Shown here piece after piece: positions 47,151 through 55,879 of a stretch of 64,000 nt of DNA. The stretch's first letter is position 1. The number at the start of each line of letters is the position of its first letter. The notes under the pieces were generated by a model. It did no database searches and had not been told where the DNA came from. It saw only the letters and a list, made by a program, of their open reading frames with translations. Position numbers and translations under genes: made by a program. The DNA comes from Salinivibrio kushneri (lineage in GTDB: Bacteria; Pseudomonadota; Gammaproteobacteria; Enterobacterales; Vibrionaceae), in the NCBI RefSeq assembly GCF_005280275.1, contig NZ_CP040021.1:1575001-1639000 (forward strand), given 5' to 3'.

Positions 47151-50100
47151 TTATAGTGATACGTTATCGACACGCGCACGATCAATTCGCGTACATGCTA
47201 GCCGCAACAAGATTTGCAAAGGGTGTTGCAACTGCGTCTCACTGAACCGCTTTACTTGGCTGCGGCACGAGTAACCGGTTGCGAGCACTCTCTCGCTAGG
47301 CAGGTTTGCCAACTGTGGCGACCAACTTAAATCATAGATCGCGGCTGACGTTTCGCGCTTGTCTGCTTCATGGCCATAAGTGCCCGCCATACCACAGCAA
47401 CCGACAGAAATCGGTTTAAGCTCTGCCCCAAAATGGGCAAATAAAGCCACCCATTGTTGCTCAGCATGAGGTAACTGTGTTTTCTCGGTGCAGTGGCCAA
47501 ACAGATACCAAGGGTCGGCATCACTGCTCGTCACAACCGGCATACTAGGCACAACACTGGTCAGCCACTCATGACTCAGCATCACATTAAAGTTACCCCG
47601 GTGCTTACCTAACGCTTCTTGATACTCATCGCGATAACAAAGCACCAGCGCTGGGTCGACGCCCACCATGGGAATATTTAACGCCGCCAGCTGATTCAAA
47701 AAGCCAGCGGTGTTACGCGCCGTCTGGGCGAAGCGGCGAAGAAACCCTTTTACATGCTGCGCTTTCCCATTAGGTTTGAACGGCACCAACATGGGCACCT
47801 TACCCAACTGCCGCGCCAGTTTGATCAAATCGTGAATCAGAGGCGCTTCATAAAAGCTGGTAAATGGGTCTTGTACGATCAATACATAGTTTTCACGCTC
47901 TTGCGCAGATAACGCCTGTAACCAGGATAAATCAAACTTCAGCGCATGATCGCCCGCCAGTGACTGAGCCAGCGTCGGTACCGACAACGCCGGTGTGTCT
48001 GTGTAGCCAATCAACTTCGCAGTGAGCCCTTGGGCCCATTGAGGCTGAGTCGCCGCATTCACCAATTTTGGGGCTTTAGCCATCAGTGGTAGCAAGGTTT
48101 CAATGTTCGCCACTAAGTGGTCTTTCATCGGGCGCGGATAGCGGCTGTAATAGAGCTGCATAAAACGCGATCGAAAACTCGGCACATCCACTTTGATCGG
48201 GCACTGACTGGCACAAGCTTTACACGCCAAGCAACCGCTCATGGCTTCCATGACCTCATGGCTAAAATCATCCGCTTCTTTACGGCGGGTAAAATAGCGC
48301 CCGAATTTGGCCATCACTTCACGGACTGAGGGTGACTGAGTCATCAATGCCTGCTCAACCGCCAACGGGTCGACACCCTGCTCAGACAGTAAACGCAACC
48401 ATTCTCGCACAATTCCAGCGCGGCCTTTTGGCGAATGACGACGGTCATAACTGACCTTCATAGAAGGACACATGGGTGAGGCGGTGTCATAGTTAAAGCA
48501 CAGCCCGTTGCCATTACACTCCATTGCCCCTTTAAAGCTATCACGCACTTCTACCGGAATTTGGCGGTCATAAAAGCCACGCTTAGTGTCATCAACCTTC
48601 ACCAGTGAATCCTGGCTGTTAATCGGTGTGCAGATTTTTCCTGGATTCATCCGGTTTTGCGGATCAAATGCCGCTTTAATATGGCGAAGCTGCGCAAACA
48701 AGGTCTCACCAAAAAACTCGGGGCCGTATTCCGAACGATACCCTTTGCCATGCTCACCCCACATCAAGCCACCATACTTGGCGACCAAGGCGACCACTTG
48801 GTCAGAGAGGGTTTTCATCACCCGTTCTTGGTCAGGATCACACAAATCCAGAGCTGGACGCACATGTAGTACCCCCGCATCAACATGACCGAACATGCCA
48901 TAGTGCAAATGGTGGCTGTCGAGCAATGCGCGGAACTCACTGATAAAATCAGCCAGGTTTTCGGGCGGCACACAGGTATCTTCGGCAAAGGCGACAGGTT
49001 TGGCTTTGCCTTTCGTGGCGCCAAGCAGCCCGACCGCTTTTTTACGCATCGCATAGATTTTGTTGATTGATGCGAGATCCCGACAAATCTGATAACCAAT
49101 CACACCTTGTTGCTTTTGTGCTATCAGGCTATCCAATTGCTGGCACAATGCCGAAATCTGTTGTTCGATCTCACCAGCCTCGTTCCCGGCAAACTCCACC
49201 ATATTAATGCCGTGCATGGTTTTGCCGGGCACGTCTTGCAGCAGATCACTCACCGTATGCCAAACAATGTCGTTTCTTGCGAGATCAAGCACCTTGGCAT
49301 CAATGGTTTCAACCGATAGCGCGTTCGCCTCAACCATCGTCGGCGCATTACGCAGTGCCGAATCAAAACTGTCGTATTTAATATTTACCAAGGTACGCAC
49401 GGTCGGGATCGGCGTGATGTTGAGCCTAGCTTCGGCAATAAACGCTAAAGAGCCTTCAGCGCCACATAGCACACGGCCAATGTCGAAGGCAGTGAGTGTG
49501 TCATCATAAACATGTTTAAGGTCATAGCCGGTTAAAAAGCGATTCAACGGCGGGAAGGTGTCGGTAATCAGATCACGATGCTCACGACAGACTGAGGACA
49601 CCGTTTGCAGCGCCCGGCCACTAAGATCATCGCGCGACATCGCTTGCTGAAGCTGATCCGCATTGAGAGGCTGTGTATCGAGAACGCTACCATCCACGAG
49701 CACCGCTTTTAAACCCAGCACATGATCGGAGGTCTTGCCGTAACGTAGCGAGCCTTGGCCCGAGGCATCGGTGTTGATCATCCCGCCAATGGTGGCGCGA
49801 TTACTGGTTGATAAGTCAGGTGAGAAAAAGTATCCATACGGGCGCAATACATCATTGAGCTGATCTTTAATAACGCCTGCTTGAACGCGCACCCAGCCTT
49901 GCTCAGGGTTCACTTCCAGCACCTGGTTCATATGACGAGACACGTCCACCACCACATGCTTGGTCAACGACTGACCGTTGGTGCCGGTACCGCCCCCACG
50001 AGGAGAAAACTTAATCTCACTAAATGCTGGGGCTTGGACGCTCTGACCAATAAGCTGAAGATCATCAACCGAGGCGGGGAAGAGGACGGCTTGCGGTAAG

Positions 50101-50249
50101 GCTTGATAAACACTGTTATCAGTGGCCACCGCAAGGCGGCTCGCATAGGTCGATTCAATATCGCCTTGAAAACCTGCTGTTTGTAAAGCAGTGATTAAAT
50201 CAACGACGGCGGACGACAGGCCCGCCTCTGGATGGATTGCCGGTATCAT
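47151..50249 (-). CDS. ydiJ: YdiJ-type FAD/iron-sulfur D-2-hydroxyacid dehydrogenase
   Basis: A 1032-residue cytoplasmic oxidoreductase, near the length of E. coli YdiJ (1018) and similar throughout. The N-terminal FAD-binding PCMH domain (about 45-260; SPRGGGTGTNGQSL) is followed by a lactate-dehydrogenase-like cap (about 290-560), an iron-sulfur region (CNGNGLCFNYDTASPMCP and CLACKACASQCP, about 670-690) and a C-terminal CCG domain (GCCGMAGTYGHE). YdiJ has been reported to act on D-2-hydroxyglutarate, which SerA produces as a by-product; electrons would pass to a carrier. ATG 50249. A 51-residue membrane protein gene follows. Confidence 0.94.
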   Translation of the reverse strand: MIPAIHPEAGLSSAVVDLITALQTAGFQGDIESTYASRLAVATDNSVYQALPQAVLFPASVDDLQLIGQSVQAPAFSEIKFSPRGGGTGTNGQSLTKHVVVDVSRHMNQVLEVNPEQGWVRVQAGVIKDQLNDVLRPYGYFFSPDLSTSNRATIGGMINTDASGQGSLRYGKTSDHVLGLKAVLVDGSVLDTQPLNADQLQQAMSRDDLSGRALQTVSSVCREHRDLITDTFPPLNRFLTGYDLKHVYDDTLTAFDIGRVLCGAEGSLAFIAEARLNITPIPTVRTLVNIKYDSFDSALRNAPTMVEANALSVETIDAKVLDLARNDIVWHTVSDLLQDVPGKTMHGINMVEFAGNEAGEIEQQISALCQQLDSLIAQKQQGVIGYQICRDLASINKIYAMRKKAVGLLGATKGKAKPVAFAEDTCVPPENLADFISEFRALLDSHHLHYGMFGHVDAGVLHVRPALDLCDPDQERVMKTLSDQVVALVAKYGGLMWGEHGKGYRSEYGPEFFGETLFAQLRHIKAAFDPQNRMNPGKICTPINSQDSLVKVDDTKRGFYDRQIPVEVRDSFKGAMECNGNGLCFNYDTASPMCPSMKVSYDRRHSPKGRAGIVREWLRLLSEQGVDPLAVEQALMTQSPSVREVMAKFGRYFTRRKEADDFSHEVMEAMSGCLACKACASQCPIKVDVPSFRSRFMQLYYSRYPRPMKDHLVANIETLLPLMAKAPKLVNAATQPQWAQGLTAKLIGYTDTPALSVPTLAQSLAGDHALKFDLSWLQALSAQERENYVLIVQDPFTSFYEAPLIHDLIKLARQLGKVPMLVPFKPNGKAQHVKGFLRRFAQTARNTAGFLNQLAALNIPMVGVDPALVLCYRDEYQEALGKHRGNFNVMLSHEWLTSVVPSMPVVTSSDADPWYLFGHCTEKTQLPHAEQQWVALFAHFGAELKPISVGCCGMAGTYGHEADKRETSAAIYDLSWSPQLANLPSERVLATGYSCRSQVKRFSETQLQHPLQILLRLACTRIDRARVDNVSL

Positions 50250-50354
50250 TGCTGTTCCTGTGCGCTATCTCACCATGCCTGGTGCAATTTTTGTTGTGCT
50301 GTCACTTTACCTTAACTCTTGGCACAGCCAAAGCGATCACCTAGCAAATCCTTG

Positions 50355-51836
50355 TCACCACTCGCGCCAACCCAACCGCTTACCCGACCATTTAGCAAGC
50401 TCTGGGCTGGCAATCAGTACCCAAGGGCCCAAACTCCATGCCGCCATTGACACGACAATAAGCACAATCCAGCTTAACCCTGTCAGCTGTGCCACTCCCC
50501 AAGCTGCGCCAACAATGGCGGCGATACCGAAAAAGATCCACGCCAGCGTTAACAGTTTGCCATTGAGCCGGCTGGCCGGTTTATGACTAGGAAAGAGCTT
50601 ATGCCAAACCTGACCGGTATAAACACCCGCCGCCAACGCTGACAGATAAACCATATTGGGGATCTTTAATGCCAGTGCCAGCAACGCCATGATGAGACAC
50701 GCTAAGAACCAGATTCTGCCGGTGGTCAGCACGGGTCGTTCATTCCCCACCGTTACCGCATCCAGCTTGACAGTCGCCCAGGCGACACTGCTCCCGACCA
50801 GGGCCCCGATCACCACATCACTGGCAAAATGCACCCCGAGATACATGCGGTTCAGTCCCATAAGCACTATCACCACCAGTGTCATCGCCAGCGCACCAAA
50901 AGCAGGCGGGTGTGTGACTCGGCGCTTTAGATACCAAGCGGTCATCACAGCGGCCGCGAGTAAAGTGTGGCCACTCGGTACCGTAAAGCCGCTTGCTTGG
51001 CCTATTTGCAAGTCAGGCCATAGGTAAAACGGCCGTGGCATGGCAAAGCCACTTTTTAGGGTGGTAGACACAGCCGCTGCGCTGATCAGCAAAAAAAGCA
51101 GCGACAGTGCCGATTTATGGCCGCGAAAAACAAGAAACAAAGGCACCAGTGCAATATAAAAGGCGATCTCTCCTAACGTATTGACCAGTTTGAATACGGC
51201 GGTGACGGTTGCATTCCCCGCGTCACCCAGTTGTTGTACGGTGTCTTGTACGCCTGAGACCAATCCATATTGACTGACATAAAACACAGGTGCCAAGGCA
51301 CTAAAGTCGGCCAAGGCACTGACATCACTGCTCGGGGTTTTCGCCGCTAGCGACCACAAGTGATCGCGACGATCATTAAACCGATAGCGATAGTCTTGCG
51401 CATGGGCGCGCGGTACCAGCCGTGCTTGCTCAATTTCAGAGGCAAAATGGGGGGCGCGCCACGCCGGCAAAAGCCCCACCCCCTCAGCGGTGGAGACAAC
51501 AGGCAACGGCGCCTGGCTTTGGCAGGCAAACAAGACGCCGCGCGCATCCTGATGATACACATCACCGACCGTTACCCGAATCGCTGTTTCTTCGAACACT
51601 TCACGGGCGAGCGCTCTGCTCGGTGATTCGGCCAAGTTAACCCGGCCACCAGGCAAACCATACCGTCCAGTTACTGTGTCTTTGACTAGCAAGAGCCGTC
51701 CAGCAGGATCCGAGATAATGCAAGCGACCCCAGCGATCCCTTGCTCGTTAGAGAACGTCGTTTCATTGTCAGCCAAGGCATCGCTCGACACTAACCCGCT
51801 AAAGACTGACAATAGTACAGCGATAATCCGTTTCAT
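50355..51836 (-). CDS. Exported NUDIX hydrolase-PAP2 phosphatase fusion
   Basis: A 493-residue protein. A signal peptide (about 1-23) precedes a NUDIX domain (about 30-160) with box GRVNLAESPSRALAREVFEE, in which the usual late glycine is alanine. A membrane-embedded PAP2 lipid-phosphatase domain follows, with KSGFAMPRP (KX6RP), PSGH and NRMYLGVHFASD. Several more helices end the protein. It probably acts at the periplasmic face on nucleoside- or isoprenoid-diphosphate compounds; this is inference. ATG 51836 follows CAGGAG; an ATG at 51890 would overlap the divergent gene and mask the signal peptide. Confidence 0.87.
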   Translation of the reverse strand: MKRIIAVLLSVFSGLVSSDALADNETTFSNEQGIAGVACIISDPAGRLLLVKDTVTGRYGLPGGRVNLAESPSRALAREVFEETAIRVTVGDVYHQDARGVLFACQSQAPLPVVSTAEGVGLLPAWRAPHFASEIEQARLVPRAHAQDYRYRFNDRRDHLWSLAAKTPSSDVSALADFSALAPVFYVSQYGLVSGVQDTVQQLGDAGNATVTAVFKLVNTLGEIAFYIALVPLFLVFRGHKSALSLLFLLISAAAVSTTLKSGFAMPRPFYLWPDLQIGQASGFTVPSGHTLLAAAVMTAWYLKRRVTHPPAFGALAMTLVVIVLMGLNRMYLGVHFASDVVIGALVGSSVAWATVKLDAVTVGNERPVLTTGRIWFLACLIMALLALALKIPNMVYLSALAAGVYTGQVWHKLFPSHKPASRLNGKLLTLAWIFFGIAAIVGAAWGVAQLTGLSWIVLIVVSMAAWSLGPWVLIASPELAKWSGKRLGWREW

Positions 51837-51883
51837 GCGGCGGCTCCTGAATGCACGTGTCCTGATGAAAGAAAAGGAAAAGA

Positions 51884-53506
51884 ATGACACAGCCCGATCC
51901 TCTTAGCCCCTATTATTACCATCATAACTTTCAAAACTTGATGGATTTAGTCTGCGAACGTGACTGGGATCTGCTCACAAGCAACGAGCGCCATTGGCTA
52001 ACGACCTTTCAACAGCTTAGCTTCAAAGCACAGTGCCTGCTGGTGCGTTTACTGATGCGCCGTCACGACTGGTTTTTAGCCGATTCGCTACATTACCATG
52101 AGCTGGGTGAGACACCGCCGTTACTCGACACCCTGGCTGAGCATCAGTTTATTCGTTTTACCTATACAGCCCCGTCAGAGGTGTTATTTAAATTACTCAC
52201 TAAAGCACAACTGATTGAAGCCTTTCCAGATACAGAACTCCCTAAGAGTGCGTCTAAAAGCCAGTGGCAGCAGGCGATAGAAGCGACCTATGGCAACACA
52301 CTCGACAGCCCTTATACGTTGGTGGTTTGTCACCAGCCAGACATCTTACCGGTATTAAACCTGCTGTACTTTGGCAATTCGCGCCAGGATTTAAGCCAGT
52401 TCGTGGTGGCGGAGCTGGGTATCCAACACTTTGAGCCCTATCCCATTCGGCAAGCCGATCGCTTATTTAACGACCGAAGTCAGATTGATGATTGGCTTCA
52501 CTTATCCGGGTTAAACGAAACCGCATGGCAAGCACGCAAAAACAAGCAACCTAAAGACGTCTTGGCGTTAGCACCCTGGTTGCCAGCCCCTTTTGACTGG
52601 GCACCGCTCGAGCGCAAGCGGCAGCGCTTGGTGAATAGTATTGCCCGCGAATTTGAGCGCCAAGATGATTTATCGAGCGCCTTGTCGCTGTATCAAACCA
52701 CCACTCAGCCACCCAGCCAAGAGCGACGTGCACGTATCTTGATAAAGCAAGGTGACATTAAAGCGGCTGCAACCATCATCGCCACCATGCTCCAAGCCCC
52801 ACACGATGAGGAAGAGCTTGACGTCGCTTATCGCTTGGCGAAACAAAAACCGGTTCGCGCACTCGGCAGCTTGGTTCCCTCAGCGCGTGCTAAACCGGCT
52901 ACATTACCCACAGAGACGTTAGCTTTACCGCTGAATCAGCGCGTCGAAAATGAGGTTGCTGATTATTATCGTCAGCAAGGCTGGCAGGTATGGTTTAGCG
53001 AAAACAGCTTGCTTAACGCACTGTTTGGGCTGTTTTTTTGGGATGTTTTGTTTTTGCCGGTCCGTGGCGCCTTTCTTAACCCTTTTCAACGTGGGCCGCG
53101 CGATCTCCACAGCGACGACTTTGTCGCTAAACGGCAGACACTGATTGATCAGCGCCTCGCCGAGATTAATCGAGCACGCGATTGGGTAGCGCAACACTAT
53201 CAGCAAAAGCACGGCATCACTAACGAGTGGGTAAATTGGTCGGTGATAGAGTGGCCGCTGCTTGAGGCTGCGTTAGTCATGCTTACAGACACACAGCTTC
53301 GCGCCTGTTTTCAACGCATCTTGTTCGACCGCCGCCATAACCGCCGCGGCCATCCAGACTTGTTCATGTGCCGAGGTACGTCATACCAATGGGTGGAGGT
53401 GAAGGGGCCAGGCGATACACTGCAGCCCCACCAAACACGCTGGCTACAGTTTTTTCAACAGTATGCGATCCCAGCGAAGGTGGCGTATATCACGCCGGAT
53501 GAGTGA
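51884..53506 (+). CDS. FAN1-type VRR-NUC nuclease
   Basis: A 540-residue protein with the architecture of bacterial FAN1: an N-terminal DNA-binding region, a helical repeat region (about 225-320) and a C-terminal VRR-NUC domain (about 430-538). The catalytic motif is in RRGHPDLFMCR and WVEVKGPGDTLQPHQ, where D, E and K act as metal and catalytic residues. FAN1 is a structure-specific 5' nuclease that unhooks DNA interstrand crosslinks; the Pseudomonas homologue has this activity. ATG 51884 follows AAAGGAAAAG, 47 bases from the divergent NUDIX-PAP2 start. Confidence 0.9.
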   Translation: MTQPDPLSPYYYHHNFQNLMDLVCERDWDLLTSNERHWLTTFQQLSFKAQCLLVRLLMRRHDWFLADSLHYHELGETPPLLDTLAEHQFIRFTYTAPSEVLFKLLTKAQLIEAFPDTELPKSASKSQWQQAIEATYGNTLDSPYTLVVCHQPDILPVLNLLYFGNSRQDLSQFVVAELGIQHFEPYPIRQADRLFNDRSQIDDWLHLSGLNETAWQARKNKQPKDVLALAPWLPAPFDWAPLERKRQRLVNSIAREFERQDDLSSALSLYQTTTQPPSQERRARILIKQGDIKAAATIIATMLQAPHDEEELDVAYRLAKQKPVRALGSLVPSARAKPATLPTETLALPLNQRVENEVADYYRQQGWQVWFSENSLLNALFGLFFWDVLFLPVRGAFLNPFQRGPRDLHSDDFVAKRQTLIDQRLAEINRARDWVAQHYQQKHGITNEWVNWSVIEWPLLEAALVMLTDTQLRACFQRILFDRRHNRRGHPDLFMCRGTSYQWVEVKGPGDTLQPHQTRWLQFFQQYAIPAKVAYITPDE

Positions 53507-53594
53507 TGCACCCAGGGGCACCCTACATGGGATAGGCCTATCACTGGCTCTCATCCTCTGACGCGACATGCCTCAAGCCCCTGAAGTGACCTTG

Positions 53595-54335
53595 TCATTC
53601 ACTCGCTTCAGCATTGGGGTTAAAAATGTAATGAGAGCCATCGTAAACCAGCCGTTTGATCAACGCCTCGCAGTGTTTGAGACCGCTGCGGTCAAACGAC
53701 ACGCCATAGCGCTGCATGCCCCATTTTTGTTGCCGGTTCTCTATTTGCCCACTTAAGATAAAACACTCGTCACTGTCTGGTGCTTGGATTTGAATCGCCA
53801 TTTGGTGGTGTTTTTCAAACACGGGCGCAATAGCATCAAAACTAAACCCACAGCCACCTGCAGAAATATCGGTAAGGTTGACGGGCAAACGACGATGATC
53901 GAGCGGGATTTCCCCTTTGACGTTTAACTCATAACGATTGTCTTTGCGCTGTTGTATCAGCTTGGCTTGTTGCGGTAACTCGACCATGACCAAATTGATT
54001 GGCGTTTTGAGCACGGTTGAGATCTTAGACGCAAACCGCACTTTGGCCCCCTCACCCTCGTCAGAGACGGCATCGACTGCCAGGCGATATCCCTCAATAA
54101 AAAATTGATTAACTTGATTAAGGTTTTCCGTCGGTAACGAAAAGAACAAGCGCTTTTCACCATCAAAACCGATAAAGGTACATTCACACCGGTACGTTTG
54201 TCCCACTGGTGTCTTGATTTGCACTTGCGTCGTGGTGCCATGCTTCATAAATGCCACAGCACGTAACCCCATGACGGTCTCTTCTCTCACCGTTTTGTAT
54301 TTTTTGGCCTTAAGTTCAGGCAAAGACTGCATCAT
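53595..54335 (-). CDS. YcgR-like PilZ-domain protein
   Basis: A 246-residue cytoplasmic protein. The N-terminal half (about 20-125) resembles the YcgR flagellar-brake domain and the C-terminal half (about 128-235) is a PilZ domain. The cyclic-di-GMP-binding residues are present: RKDNR (RxxxR) and DISAGG (D/NxSxxG). It should bind cyclic-di-GMP and adjust motility or surface behaviour, linking to the GGDEF genes nearby. It lies 65 bases downstream of the YdgA-like gene on the same strand. Confidence 0.85.
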   Translation of the reverse strand: MMQSLPELKAKKYKTVREETVMGLRAVAFMKHGTTTQVQIKTPVGQTYRCECTFIGFDGEKRLFFSLPTENLNQVNQFFIEGYRLAVDAVSDEGEGAKVRFASKISTVLKTPINLVMVELPQQAKLIQQRKDNRYELNVKGEIPLDHRRLPVNLTDISAGGCGFSFDAIAPVFEKHHQMAIQIQAPDSDECFILSGQIENRQQKWGMQRYGVSFDRSGLKHCEALIKRLVYDGSHYIFNPNAEASE

Positions 54336-54400
54336 CGTTCGCTTTTATTGTTATGGATAACTACGGGCACTGGTGTCTTAACTCAGTGCCCAAGGCGCGT

Positions 54401-55696
54401 TTACATCAACATAAACATCACAAATTGCACCAGCGGTACAGCAGTACCATTAGAGGTGACGACTTGGTTTCCCTCGATTTTGGCAGTTAGCACGGTATTT
54501 TTATCGGTTTGTGTGACAAAGCCCGCTTTGGTCAGATCTTGTATTTTTGCTTGCCATGGTGACTGTGTCAGCACCCCGTTGGGTACCGAGATATCCAGAT
54601 CACCACTGACCTGATTGACCAGTTGTTGGAGATTGAATACGCCAGTTGGATCACTCTCTTTCACATCGACGTGCATGTCGACACTGATATCCCCTTCTGG
54701 CACGGTTAAGTTGGCAGGCGACAAGTCAATCGATAACCCCGACTGCAACAATTGCACCAAAGCTTGATCAAAAGCCTCCATACTCACTGGCGCACCACCT
54801 TCTTGCCACTGCGACGAGAGTAACGCGATTTGGGACATGGCACTGTAATCAAGATGATTGGCATCGAGTGCCACCACCAAGTTCTGCCACTGCGTGTTGT
54901 TCGGTAACGCCATCGTCCCTACTGTCAATTGGTTGGTATTGTTTAGCTGACGGGTTGACGTTGACTCAGACGCAACCAACTGATTCCCTATCTCAAGCTC
55001 TACGTTATCCAACTTTAAGGATTGACCACTGACATCACTGAAGTGTGCTTGCTCGAGCGATAAAGATTGTTCACCAATCCACAGACCATCTTGCAAATAG
55101 CCACTTCCTGACCCCGACACGCTATCCACTTTGAGTTGCTGCCCACTATCGTCATTGAAGGCCAGTGCGGGTAAAGAAAAGGTGGCTTTAACATGCCCTT
55201 TGCGGTCAATCTCGCCTTGTAGACTTAGCTCGCTCGCGGTCAGATTGCTGCTCGCCTCTGATAACGAGAAAGGCGCGACGGTAAGGTGATAATCGGATGC
55301 CCCTGTCATCAAGGTATCCAGCTCTAAACGAATTGGGGTTGGGTTACCGGGCCACGCTTTTTGCGTGATCGCTTGTAGCTCAGGCGTCATCACTAACGTG
55401 TTGCTTGACGACACGCCAAATACACCGTGCGAGATCTCTGAGGCGATTTCGTAGCTAACGGGTAAGCCCGACTGCGCAAGCATCGCTTTGGTTTCACCCT
55501 GAAATGCGACGCGCGTGACCGCCTGCGAGGTTAAATACCCGCGCTCATACGTCTGCTGCTCGAGGGTAAATTCTGGGGTTGAACGCTGGTCGACTTCTCG
55601 CTCATACATCGAGTGTGCAATCTGGCCAGTCGCAAACGGCCAACACGCCACAATCGCTAGGCCACCAGCGATGGCACCATACTTTCCTAAAAACAT
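54401..55696 (-). CDS. YdgA-like DUF945 protein
   Basis: A 431-residue exported protein with an N-terminal uncleaved-type hydrophobic anchor (about 5-22) and a long beta-rich periplasmic domain. It begins VACWPFATGQIAHSMYE, as DUF945/YdgA proteins do. The E. coli member is a large envelope protein of unknown biochemical function. The leftward hairpin beyond the stop (54391-54365) lacks a T-tract, so readthrough into the PilZ gene is likely. Confidence 0.82.
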   Translation of the reverse strand: MFLGKYGAIAGGLAIVACWPFATGQIAHSMYEREVDQRSTPEFTLEQQTYERGYLTSQAVTRVAFQGETKAMLAQSGLPVSYEIASEISHGVFGVSSSNTLVMTPELQAITQKAWPGNPTPIRLELDTLMTGASDYHLTVAPFSLSEASSNLTASELSLQGEIDRKGHVKATFSLPALAFNDDSGQQLKVDSVSGSGSGYLQDGLWIGEQSLSLEQAHFSDVSGQSLKLDNVELEIGNQLVASESTSTRQLNNTNQLTVGTMALPNNTQWQNLVVALDANHLDYSAMSQIALLSSQWQEGGAPVSMEAFDQALVQLLQSGLSIDLSPANLTVPEGDISVDMHVDVKESDPTGVFNLQQLVNQVSGDLDISVPNGVLTQSPWQAKIQDLTKAGFVTQTDKNTVLTAKIEGNQVVTSNGTAVPLVQFVMFMLM

Positions 55697-55879
55697 GTTT
55701 TCTTTGCCTCAAGCATGCGAAAAGCCATAGTGTAACTAAAATTAGGCGCTGAAGATAACGCCCTGTAATAGCGCAGCATAATATACCGAGGGTATCGTCA
55801 TGAATGTCGACCATTTCGCATCATTGTGATGGATAAATGCATACAATAAACGCATCGTCGTGGTAAATCAGCAGAGTCT

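Noticed and set aside
54365-54391. GGGCACT/AGTGCCC hairpin between the YdgA-like and PilZ genes
   Set aside because: Perfect stem but no T-tract on either strand, so not called a terminator.
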